The translations under genes were made by a program, and so were the position numbers. Positions 24,684 to 34,525 of a DNA stretch of 64,000 nucleotides are shown here, in pieces. The DNA comes from Mariannaea sp. PMI_226 (taxonomy: Eukaryota > Ascomycota > Sordariomycetes > Hypocreales > Nectriaceae): positions 558,001-622,000 of the forward strand of contig JANFOG010000016.1 in assembly GCA_024336345.1 (NCBI GenBank), given 5' to 3'. Under the pieces are notes generated by a model. That model saw only the letters and a list, made by a program, of their open reading frames with translations. It made no database searches and was not told the DNA's origin. The stretch's first letter is position 1. The number at the start of each line of letters is the position of its first letter.

Positions 24684-26575
24684 CTAATCGAATTGTCCCT
24701 CGGTGTTGCCGTCACCCATACTCTTGCTGCTCGAGCTTCCGCTTTGGATAGCACCCAAGATGCCATCAATATAGCTCGCGCCACTCCAAGCCTGGTGCGT
24801 CAACACGTCGCAACCGAGCTCCTTCTCGCGGCGCTGGACGAGGTCGACGTAGGCCTTCATGCCTTCTGTCTTGAAGTCGCGGGCCAGCTCGTTGGTGATG
24901 GTGGCGTTGGAGTGGAGACCGGCAAGGGAGATGAGCTGCAGGACGAAGCCCTCCTTGGCGATGTCCCAGATGAAGGACTTGAGCGTGTTGTCGTCGAAGC
25001 CGTGGGCCATCCAGTTGAAGGACGGGGAGAGGTTATAGACGAGACCCTTGCCTGGGAAGACCTCGCGCACGGCGCGGCCCAGCTTCGTGGCCACCTGAAC
25101 GTTGGGGTCGCCGGTCTCGACCCAGATCAGGTCGGCGTAGGGACCAAACGCAAGCGCACGCTTGGTGGCGGCCTCCATGCCGGCACGGTAGTGGTAGAAG
25201 CCCTCTCGGGTGCGGGGGACGTCCCAGTTGAAGTAGACAGGGGTCTTGGTGTACTTGTCGGCCAAGTGTCGGCGGCGGGAGATGCCCATATCGCGGTCCT
25301 TGGCTGTGGCGGCGAGGTACTCGTCAATGGAGGACTGGGGGACGCCCTCCTTTTGCATGTGGGCGACGGCGGCTTCGTCAAAGGTCATGAGGGTGCTGGA
25401 CTTGACCCAATCAGCCTCGAATACGTCAATCTCCTTACCAGATGCACCCTTAGCCTCCATGGCCTGGATGGTCTCGGCAAGCGGCTCAATGGACGGGTCA
25501 GCCACACCGAGGATGAACTCGTGGTCGCGAACATCGATGGCGGAGGAGAGAAGTCTGCCGGACTCGGAGTCGGTACGGGCAATGACCAGGTTCTCGCAGC
25601 CCATGACATCCCACTGGAATCGGGCGGCGACTAGGCGGTTGATGTGCTCGCCCATGGGGACGAGGACCTTGCCAGCAAGGTGACCGCACTTCTTGCCTCC
25701 GTGGAGCTGATCCTCAAAGTGCACAGCCGCAGCACCGTTCTCGGCAAACAGCTTGGCGAGCTTCAGAACGGCACTGAGGCCGCCGTGGCCAGTGTCACCG
25801 TCGGCGATGATGGGGCGGAGGTAGTCAGTGTAAGGGGTCTTCGCACGCTGCTCGGGGGTCATGTTGCGGCGGAGGTGCCATTGCTTGCGGTCGTGCATGT
25901 TCTGGGCCTTGGCGAGGCGCTGGACCTGGTTGGGGACGGTGTTGTAGGGGTAGTCGCCAAAGTCGGGAGAGACTTCGTTGGTAGAGGTGAGGAGGGAGGA
26001 GCAAGCCCAGCCAGAGATGTAGAGGACCTCCTGGTGAGGTGCTTGCTGGGTCATTTGAACGGGATCAATGGCGCCCACTAAAGAAGGGATTCTGTATTAG
26101 CCAAGATTTCTCATGATATTGTTATGGTGGAGGTTAGTGGGCGAGAAGAATGTGACATACTGGTGTGAATAGGCTCGCCCTTGGCCTCACGCTCACGAAT
26201 GAGGTTGAACAGCTTCTGAGCCATCACGGAGCTAGGATACTGGATCTTCTGGGTACCGCGCTTTGTAGCAACGTCGGCGGCGCTGTAGGGACGCTTGATG
26301 CCAGCATATCTGGGCGTTGCCCACCAGGCCTCGATCTCCTTGACGGTGGACTCATAGAGGGCGTCCTCCGCCTCGCCGGGCTTCTGCGACTCTGGAAGAA
26401 GCTGGAAAGCGTCGGCGGCGGGGATGGTGGGGGATGATGACAAGGGCATTGCGCGGATAGCAGTGGTAGAGAGTGCGCGGACGGCAAGGAAAGGTGCTGC
26501 GGTGGGAGTGATTCGAGGCTTGGAGAGCAGGATACGCCTGGAGGCTCTCGAGGCGATTCGCTGCATGGCAGTCAT
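24684..26575 (-). CDS. mclA: 2-Methylisocitrate lyase, mitochondrial
   Basis: Cleaves 2-methylisocitrate to pyruvate and succinate, the last step of the methylcitrate cycle that disposes of propionyl-CoA. Exons on the minus strand are 26575-26161 and 26077-24684, 602 residues. The intron splits the ATG codon of IHT-M-GAID. The first 40 residues are rich in Arg, Ser and Ala without acids ([11 protein letters not shown]), a mitochondrial presequence. The catalytic KKCGH is at 267-271 and SPSFNW is present. ISGWACSS and [15 protein letters not shown] resemble the mitochondrial McLA branch rather than the glyoxylate-cycle isocitrate lyase (ISGWQ.SSTAS). There is no peroxisomal SKL-type end. A second in-frame ATG at 26566 is possible. 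It is divergent from 2-methylcitrate synthase, which supports the assignment. Confidence 0.92.
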
Positions 26576-26915
26576 GATCTGTCTTTTTTGGTGGTGTGTG
26601 TCTTTCTTGGGGGTTGGGTTGTCTCTTCTTGGTTGTGTGTGGTTATGGAGAAGAGGAGTAGCTATAATGACGTCGTTTCCTGATGAGGCACAGCTTGGGA
26701 CAGTGGAAAGCGTGTGCAACAAAGACGAATAGTCGGAAATATAAGGGAGAAGTACAAAAGAGTTTAAAAAAAAAAAAGAAAGTAAAAAGGAAATTTATTA
26801 AATTACGTCGTTGGTGGAGAGACAGGTGAAGCGGGACAGACATGACAGATACAGACTTTTGCTACGGCACAATACTTCGTTTCAGCAGACTACATGCGGC
26901 GATCTCGGCTGATGA

Positions 26916-26954
26916 ATAATGACGTCCCCAAAGGCCTGAGCTCCCTCGCAACGC
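26916..26954. repeat. Dispersed repeat, copy 1
   Basis: 39 bp beginning ATAATGACGTCCCC and ending CCTCGCAACGC. It matches 32646-32686 base for base except that the run of A after CCCC is three here and five there. The flanks do not obviously match. Lies 341 bp upstream of the mclA start. Function unknown. Confidence 0.85.
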
Positions 26955-27920
26955 ACTGAAAGGCAAGGTTCATGACTATGCACCCCGTACAAGCATGCCC
27001 ATTACCCGGAGTCAGTGAAATGCTACTTGCAGACCGCACCACAACCGAACGATAGCCGTACAGCTAGATTCAAAAGGGGAACGACACAGGAAGCTCATGG
27101 AACGACTATGCGGCGACAACGGGACCATGGAGGAGAGGATGCTATCTTCCTCGCAGACCGACCGGCGACCGAAGGCAGCTCCGGGGGTTTTATTGACTAC
27201 GGTATGTGGGAATTAAAGAGCTCATCAGCAGATACTGCGGGCGAAGGAAGTCTCGGCGATATAACTAGAGAGAACTGATTCGTGCACGAGAGAATAGGGC
27301 AGAGTCCAAAAAAAAAAAAAACTTAGCAGTTGTCATGACCTTGGTTAACGACGGTAAAGCTAGCCAAGCATAGCCGAAGGGATTGACCAATGACGGAGCG
27401 TGGTGGCTGGACCTTGGTTGAAGGACGGGTCTAAACGGCTTTCCTCGGTTGGACCGACTCTGTTTCTTTTTTTGTGGTCTTAGATGTTCGGTTGTACTTT
27501 TTTGTTTTTTTCGGGGGTTGAAAGTAGGAAGAGAATTATACGAGTACTACGTAAGCTTGCCTAACATTTTTTGTGCACGCATCGAAGTTCCCAAAGTGAA
27601 CGAGGGGAAGAAGGGGGAGGGGGGGACAAGGTGGAGGGGAAAGGGGAGGGGTTGAAATCCTGTCGTCCGATGCTTGCATATTGGCGATATGAAAAGAGAC
27701 CAACATACTGTGGAAGTGGTGGGAAAGCAGGGCGTGATAGTGATGCTAATGGAGGTGGTGAAAAGCATGCTACTCGTCGGGTAAACTGTATTATTCATTC
27801 CAGCTGGAATGACTGGCTCTCAACCATGGCAAGATGGCGTGTTCATACTACTACTACTGTACTACTAGTACTACGTCGGAGGAGAAATAAAACAAAGTTA
27901 TCTCCTGTCGATCCTGGTTT

Positions 27921-27971
27921 GTGGTGGTGGTGGTGGTGGTGGTGGTTGTTGGTTGTTGGTTGTTGGTTGTT
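27921..27971. repeat. GTG microsatellite followed by TTGTTGG repeat
   Basis: About eight GTG units (27921-27945) run into TTGTTGG-type heptamers. A nearby GAGGAG tract (28048-28080) is separate. Confidence 0.85.
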
Positions 27972-28719
27972 TTTCTCCGGGGCACCCTTTAGGAATAGAA
28001 AAGGGTTTCTCTTTTTTCGTTGCATGATCAGATTTTATCGAAAAAGATGAGGAAGAGGAGGAGGAGGAGGAGGAGGAGAAAGCAACATAAAGAAGTAATA
28101 ACTGCATATCAATATTCCTTTGTGCATGTATCTATTTTGGAAAGCTAGGTGTGCTCTATCTGCAATATAGGTTATATTTTTAGGGGCTTGTAGTGCACGT
28201 TCCAGTATATACCACTGTACGTACTCCTCCACTCCTGGGCCATCTGTGTCATCTGTGTTTGCATCTCAAGGGTCCTTTTCAGCTACCTCAACTACCCTCT
28301 GGAGCAGGTAAGTTATGTACCAAGGTAGTAGGATACGGTAGAGAATGTACCTAAGCAATACCCGAAACGCCCCGCTATTCTTCGCTCCGCCGGCTGTTAC
28401 CCCAGAATCTCGCTCTAACCCCACGGGTTTCTTTTTGTCACTTTTTGCCCTTTGCGCTCCGCAGTTGTGCAGTGCAGTGCAGGCGCTGAACTCTGGACCT
28501 CTGGAAAGCCGCGGCCCAATTGCTCTCACCTACTAGCAATCGACACATCTGCTGTTTATTCTTCTATCCCTTCTTGCCCTTCTCTCCTCAATTGCTCCCC
28601 CCCTCCTTCTTCTCTTTCTTCTCCTATCATCATTCCATCCTCTTCTTCTTCCTCCTTTTTTTTTCTCCTTTCTTCCCCTCCTCATCCCCATCCTCTCTCT
28701 CCCTCCACACACAGGAATC

Positions 28720-30526
28720 ATGGCCGTTAACTTGAGAACATCGACCCGGGCTTTCAAGGTACGTACGTCATTGCATCGAGCTCCCTCTCCCCCTCATGCC
28801 GCTCGCTTGCATTTCTACCACCACCACCACCTCCTCCTCCTCTTCCTTACTGCCTTTCTACCGCTACCTCTTTGACCATATCATACTCTCCTCATTCATT
28901 GATTACATTCTTCTTTGTTTTTCAATCTTCTTCTTTTCTTATTCTTCCCATTGTCAATCTTCCTCCTCCTCTTCCTCCTCCACTCCCCAAGTCACGAAAA
29001 ATCTATACGCACACACGCACACGCACATAAAATACCATCATGAACTCACAACTCTAATCACCTTGCTAGCCCATTTCCCGTGCCGCTTTCGCTGGCATCC
29101 GCGGATATGCTACCGCCGAGCCCGATCTGAAGGCCACCCTCAAGGAGGTTATCCCCGCCAAACGGGAGCTCCTCAAGAAGGTCAAGGCCCACGCCAACAA
29201 GACCATTGGCGAGATCAAGGTCGAGAACACCCTCGGTGGTATGCGTGGCCTCAAGGCCATGGTTTGGGAGGGCTCCGTTCTCGACGCCAATGAGGGTATC
29301 CGCTTCCACGGCCGCACCATTAAGGACTGCCAGAAGGAGCTCCCCAAGGGCAAGACGGGCACTGAGATGCTCCCCGAGGCCATGTTCTGGCTCCTTCTCA
29401 CTGGCAAAGTCCCCTCCACAAACCAGATCCGCGTCTTCTCCCGCGAGCTTGCCGAGAAGGCCCAGATCCCCGAGTTCGTCTCCAAGATGCTCGACAACTT
29501 CCCCAAGGACCTCCACCCCATGACCCAGTTCGCCATGGCTGTTTCTGCTCTCAACTACGAGTCCAAGTTTGCCAAGGCCTACGAGGAGGGTCTCAACAAG
29601 GCTGACTACTGGGAGCCCACCTTTGACGACAGCATCTCCCTTCTGGCTAAGCTTCCCACCATTGCTGCCAAGATCTACCAGAACGCCTACAAGGGCGGCG
29701 GTGCTCTCCCTGCTCAGGTCGATCTCGAGCAGGATTGGTCTTACAACTTTGCTGCCATGCTGGGCAAGGGTGGCAAGGAGAACGAGAACTTCCAGGACCT
29801 TCTCCGTCTTTACCTCGCCCTCCACGGTGACCACGAGGGTGGCAATGTCTCTGCCCATGCCACTCACCTTGTCGGAAGTGCTCTCAGCGATCCCTTCCTG
29901 TCTTACAGTGCCGGTCTTCAGGGTCTGGCCGGTCCTCTTCACGGGTAGGTTTTTATACGGCGGCGAAGCCTCTTTTATATATATATTCTCGTCTTGGGAA
30001 AATCAATTGCTAACATTGTTGTCTTAACAGTCTTGCCGCCCAGGAGGTCCTCCGATGGATCATCCAGATGAAGGAGGCTATCCCTGCCAACTACACGGAG
30101 CAGGACGTCAATGACTACCTCTGGTCCACTCTCAACTCCGGCCGTGTGGTCCCCGGTTACGGCCACGCCGTGCTCCGCAAGCCCGATCCCCGATTCGAGG
30201 CTCTCATGGACTACGCTGCCGCCCGTCCTGAGATTGCCCAGGACCCCGTCTTCCAGCTTGTCCAGAAGAACAGCCGTATCGCCCCCGAGGTGCTCAAGAA
30301 GCACGGCAAGACCAAGAACCCCTACCCCAACGTCGACAGCAGCTCTGGTGTCCTCTTCCACCACTACGGCTTCCACGAGACCCTCTACTACACTGCCACT
30401 TTCGGTGTGTCACGAGGTCTCGGTCCTCTGGCCCAATTGATCTGGGATCGTGCTCTGGGACTTCCTATTGAGCGACCCAAGAGCATCAACCTTGCCGGTC
30501 TTCTCAAGGAGGCGGAGTCAAAGTAA
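28720..30526 (+). CDS. mcsA: 2-Methylcitrate synthase, mitochondrial
   Basis: Condenses propionyl-CoA with oxaloacetate to 2-methylcitrate, usually with some citrate synthase side activity. Exons are 28720-28758, 29070-29944 and 30031-30526, 469 residues. The first exon codes 13 residues of a mitochondrial presequence (MAVNLRTSTRAFK). Citrate-synthase catalytic residues align as His304 (AGPLHG), His350 (GYGHAVLR) and Asp407 (PNVD); HGDHEGGN is at 265-272. The mature N-terminus (DLKATLKEVIPAKREL) and YWEPTFDDSISLLAK fit the McsA branch rather than housekeeping citrate synthase (LKERFAE type). Intron 2 falls immediately after the His304-Gly codons. Divergent from mclA. Confidence 0.92.
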
Positions 30527-31004
30527 AGAAAGCCAAGGCAAAGTAATTGCAAATGAAACAGGAAAAGAAAGCGTTTTTTTTTAAGCAGTCAGGGTGATGT
30601 CCAAATGTTGTATATACAAGGGTTCACAAAGGACCTCGAATAGCCCAGAAAATTGAATAAAGGGCAGCAATGCCATGTTTTTGCTCTAATAATAATCGTT
30701 GCGTGTCATTGCGTGTCATGATTCTCCCTCCCTCCCTCCCTCTCTCTCTCTCTCCCTCTCTCTAATAAGTCTCTAGTTGTCCTGCTGTAGCATGTCTTCT
30801 ATTCACAACAAACGTGATGAAACCATCTTTTGTCGTGATGTAAACGAGGTGGAATAAAAAAAGAACCCAAAGTTCCACCAAGTGTTTATGTATCCATTCC
30901 TCTTCCCCAAATCGCCCTCTTTTGCGCCGTCCCAAAATGCAAATCTTCCAGCTCTACCGTTTTCTTCCCTCCAAAAACATGTTGGTTTTTGGTTTTGGCC
31001 CTGA
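30527..31004. other. Convergent 3' region with CCCT/CT microsatellite
   Basis: Lies between the mcsA stop and the stop of the GNAT gene. (CCCT)n-(CT)n occupies about 30726-30763. GCGTGTCATT is repeated in tandem at about 30700. No coding signal. Confidence 0.65.
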
Positions 31005-31574
31005 TTAGAGATCCTTCTCTAGAGTGATGAAGTAGAGGTCGTCCCTCAATGCCTTGCCGTTGACGAGCTGGGCGTACGGGAAGGGAGAGGTCTTGGAGGT
31101 CTTGCGGTACCCGCGGCGGATGTACCAGGCGATGAGCTCCTCGCGCGTCCAAATCACCCACATCTCCATCATCCTGGCGCCGAACTCGGCCTTTGCAAAG
31201 GCTTCGGCGTGCTGCAGGACCTTGCGCCCGATGCCGCCGGCCTGCTTGGTCGGGTCGACGGCGAAGAGGCCGAAGTAGGAGACGTCGTCGCTGCGGCAGA
31301 GGACTTCGCAGCAGGAGATGAGGGTGCCCTCACCTCCTTCACCCTGGCCTTGGCCCTCGCCCGAGTCGGAATCCTTGGCAAAGGCGAGGATGATGGCGCC
31401 TCGGGGCTCAGAGATTTTGGCAATGACACCGGCGGTGTCGATGCGGTCATCGGCCACGAGGTCAGCTTCCGTGGTCCAGCCGGTGCGGGATGAATCGCCG
31501 CGGTAGGCAGACCGGACGAGAGCAAGGATGGAGGAGGCGTCAGCCGGGGTGGCTTTGCGGAAAGAGAGAGACAT
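31005..31574 (-). CDS. GNAT-family N-acetyltransferase
   Basis: Single-exon gene, 189 residues. The acetyl-CoA-dependent GNAT fold is indicated by the N-terminal FRKATPADASSILALVRSAY, the central beta strands with YFGLFAVDP, and the pyrophosphate-loop motif QAGGIGRKVLQHAE (Q/RxxGxG/A form). The C-terminal Y-containing segment RRGYRKT is typical. A Gly/Glu/Gln-rich insertion (GEGQGQGEGGEG) sits between strands. The acceptor, whether a small molecule, peptide or protein, cannot be told. The start is the first ATG; it lies downstream of a (TAGG)n tract in the promoter. Confidence 0.88.
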   Translation of the reverse strand: MSLSFRKATPADASSILALVRSAYRGDSSRTGWTTEADLVADDRIDTAGVIAKISEPRGAIILAFAKDSDSGEGQGQGEGGEGTLISCCEVLCRSDDVSYFGLFAVDPTKQAGGIGRKVLQHAEAFAKAEFGARMMEMWVIWTREELIAWYIRRGYRKTSKTSPFPYAQLVNGKALRDDLYFITLEKDL

Positions 31575-31640
31575 TTTTTGGTTTCTTTGTTTGTTTGGTG
31601 GTTTTGATTGTTATGTTTGTGAGGATGGCCTTGAGATATG

Positions 31641-31663
31641 TAGGTAGGTAGGTAGGTAGGTAG
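31641..31663. repeat. (TAGG)n microsatellite
   Basis: Five full TAGG units plus TAG, 67 bp upstream of the GNAT start codon, so possibly within its leader or promoter. Confidence 0.9.
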
Positions 31664-32136
31664 CTGCCTAGATATGTAGTTGTGTGTAGATGTAAAGGAA
31701 TAGATTGTAGCGTAGATAGTTCTTAAAGATGAGACGAAGAGTTGGGTTTGAGTGTATGTGGTTGTGGTGCGTGTCTGGGTTTGTATAAAGCGTGTGAGGT
31801 TGGATGGATGGGGCTAAATTAGAAATAGGCAGACTATAGAGGGGTTCAATTCTCAAGCTCTGTTTAATAGGCAGAATAAGCAAGGTGTGACTTGACTCGT
31901 TTATGTAGTCTACTCTTTAGCGGTCAGGATGGATTTATTTATTTATTGTTTTTCAACGTCCTCCGTCAGACGGAGGATTCGTTTTACAGTACTCTAGTAC
32001 CTACTTTCGTATAGTATCTGCATATGGTGAGGTCCCACCATACCACATCAAGTTACTTTGCTTGTGGGAGTTTCGTCCCCGTTTGTTCCCTCCATCGGGA
32101 GCTACGGGGCTAGTGCGCCCTTGGATCGACACAACT

Positions 32137-32222
32137 TTGACATGTTATCTTTGGGTCCTGGTCTGATTTTTGACATGGAATTGACATGGAATTGACATGC
32201 TATTGACATGCCAATTGACATG
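32137..32222. repeat. Phased TTGACATG array
   Basis: The octamer TTGACATG starts at 32137, 32170, 32181, 32192, 32203 and 32215. The last five are spaced 11, 11, 11 and 12 bp, about one DNA helical turn. The bases between copies are only partly conserved (GAA, GAA, CTA, CCAA). It is either a short minisatellite or a clustered protein-binding site; it lies about 0.56 kb upstream of the GNAT start. Confidence 0.75.
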
Positions 32223-32645
32223 GAAACATCTGGCAAGCAAGGGAGGCTGTCCTCTGAAGGGAAGAGGAGGACACGGTTGGATCACAGCAACAGTCAATCG
32301 TTGTGTTCTTGAGCTATCATGATACGCAAGTACCTACCATACAGGTACAAGGCTACCTACTGTAGTGTAGTGGCAAAAAGAAGAATGGATGGAAAGGGAA
32401 TTTGACACACCTCAGCGCGGTGCTGGTGGAGGTGCTGGTGGTGGTGTTGGTGGTGGTGTTGGTGTGGCTGTCCTCCTTGACGGCATCTCCGAACAGCTGT
32501 TGGCCACCCACACAGACAGGAAAAAAAGCGAATGCGAGAGAAATGTCTTAGTTTCTAAAAGACCCACTAAGACTACAGACGAGACTATGTAAAATTTAGT
32601 ACATGTATAGAGCATTACCTATTGCTGAGTAGCCTTTTTGTCATG

Positions 32646-32686
32646 ATAATGACGTCCCCAAAAAGGCCTGAGCTCCCTCGCAACGC
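32646..32686. repeat. Dispersed repeat, copy 2
   Basis: 41 bp matching 26916-26954 in the same orientation apart from two additional A bases. Copies are 5.7 kb apart. The flanking sequence differs. Confidence 0.85.
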
Positions 32687-34525
32687 GAGCAACTACGCCA
32701 CAAAGTCAGCCATAACATCGCGCCGTCGCGAGTCTTCTGGGATCTTCTTTGCCGATTGGGGCTGTCCGCTGTCCAACACGAGTCAGCTTTTTTTTTTCTT
32801 TCGATACCACCTATGTCTTTCTATCTCTTCTACCTTATTCCGTTCCTCTAGTTGCCTAGGTGGATAACTTTGTTGATGGGTTCACAAACCTTCTCTCTCT
32901 ATTTCCTCTCCAAGTGAGATCAAGTTTTTTTTTCTTTTTTTGGAGCACAAATCTCACGTTCATTCAAAGGATATGTGGGAAACTTTCAATGTAACTTGTT
33001 TCTGAGACTAGATGCTGTCTCCTATTTTGGACACTTCGTGGAGATCTTGTCGGACTTCTCACGAATTCAACTCACACTGAGTTAGGAACAATCATACTGC
33101 AACAGCGTTTGTTTAGGGAGAAGGATATAAGCAAAAAAAAAAAAAAAAAAAGGAAATAAGAAGAAGAAGCTGAAAGGTTCAAGGGCTGGTATCCAAACAA
33201 ACTAACTGCCAGGCTTTTATCAGCAAAGATAACAGATCAGCGTATGCCCGTCAGCCAGAAAACAAGGAGCTCCATCTCCTGTCATCAGCTCAACTTCGGA
33301 TGGCCTAAGAGGAGCCCTTTTGTAGAAAGTATGCAATAGTGACGGTGATCTCCATTACCACTGGATACCTCATTGCAAAGAATTGTTTTGTCAAATCGGA
33401 AGTTGTCGTTTTGAGCTTGAGAACTCCCATATTTGGATAAGGATTGCATTGGTCGATATAGAAACGGCATATCTGAGCAAGGCTTCTTCCCAACAGCAAT
33501 ACCTGCAGCAACTCCAGAATACAAAGAGGCTCTTCATCTCTAGTCTCATAAGCGGTAGCAGCTATGGCGCAATTCCCCGTAGAACTTTCTTGTTCCATTA
33601 TGTCTGATACAGTACGCTGCTCGGCGGGATACGGTTCGTCAGAGCGCCGCGGATGGTGACCGCGAAAAGTTCGGTCAGACTATTCGTTTTCATCCTCGAA
33701 CCGCTCGCTACGCTCTCCCTTGTCGATTTGCCACACGTGAGAACATTATTTTGCCGAATCAAAGATAGTCGTTGCATACATGCTTGCAAGTTACTATTTT
33801 GTCCAAGCTCAACCCCAACCTTTGAGGAGAGTGTAGATACAACTAGAAGCATGTATATATAGACTATATTCATCTATAATATAACATGGTAATTTCTTTC
33901 TCCTCGAGGCTTTTGATCAGTTCAAATCAGTAGGCATGAAAACATAAGACACGGCTCAGTTCTCTCCGCACCGCAATTCCTAGGGAGGTTTCTGCATTCA
34001 GAGTACAATTGGGAGGAGGGAATTTCAAGAGGCGCCTGGTCCAAGAAACTCACATAATAGTATCTATCTGGAACATTAGAGTATCTACACAGCTATCTTA
34101 ATAGTTATTATTCCCAATCGTTCCCCGAGTCTCCTATTCGCGGAGCAAGCAATGGGCTTTGCTCCTTGGGTGAGGTCACGCATAAGCATTGAATTGAAAC
34201 AAAAAGATCTGTGTAATAATTCATTATTCTCAAATCACAAGTCACCAAGATCAAAGGCTTGCACAGGATATGTCTCATGTAGAATTGAATGTATTCCAAT
34301 GGCATAAGGCCCAGGTATCAGAACATCTATGCATCGCAAAACTCCCCGTCTATAACTTCCCACTCTCCCCCTTTCGTGCGTCGCACTCGCGCGTATATTT
34401 AAAAAGGTATATTGTGATTTGGTGTATTATCAGTTTCATAAGTTTCGTACCATCTCCATGTCGTGAGGCACTTTTCAAATCATCGGGAACGAGCCAGGCG
34501 ATTTATCATTCATTTTTTTTTGTGT

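Larger units (their letters stand above)
26576..28719. other. Shared promoter region of mclA and mcsA
   Basis: 2.1 kb between the two divergent methylcitrate-cycle genes. It contains one copy of a 39-bp dispersed repeat (26916-26954), a GTG/TTGTTGG tract and a GA-rich tract near 28048-28080. A CT-rich stretch at 28550-28710 leads into mcsA. One CCTCGG hexamer, the core recognised by Far-type fatty-acid regulators, is at 27443-27448. A single copy could be chance. No gene seen. Confidence 0.55.
31575..34525. other. Intergenic, repeats but no supported gene
   Basis: Upstream of the GNAT gene and downstream of the phosphate transporter. It holds (TAGG)n, a TTGACATG array, the second copy of the dispersed 39/41-bp repeat, an A19 run at 33133-33151, and a GGTGGTGTT block at 32420-32466. 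Minus-strand frames at 33285-33873 have fairly mixed composition but no recognisable motif. A degenerate gene there cannot be excluded. Confidence 0.45.

Noticed and set aside
24693..25634. 313-codon frame antisense to 2-methylisocitrate lyase
   Set aside because: Fully explained by codon bias of the sense gene; low-complexity Gly/Val/Leu/Asp content and no motif.
24684..26575. Assignment as glyoxylate-cycle isocitrate lyase
   Set aside because: A clear mitochondrial presequence, ISGWACSS in place of the usual isocitrate lyase segment, no peroxisomal C-terminus, and the adjacent methylcitrate synthase all favour 2-methylisocitrate lyase.
27443..27448. CCTCGG hexamer as a Far-type regulator site
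   Set aside because: A single hexamer in a 2.1-kb interval is expected by chance, so it is mentioned but not called as a site.
29058..29942. 294-codon frame antisense to 2-methylcitrate synthase
   Set aside because: Shadow of the sense exon.
28720..30526. Assignment as housekeeping citrate synthase
   Set aside because: The mature N-terminus and internal segments match the 2-methylcitrate synthase branch, and the neighbour is 2-methylisocitrate lyase.
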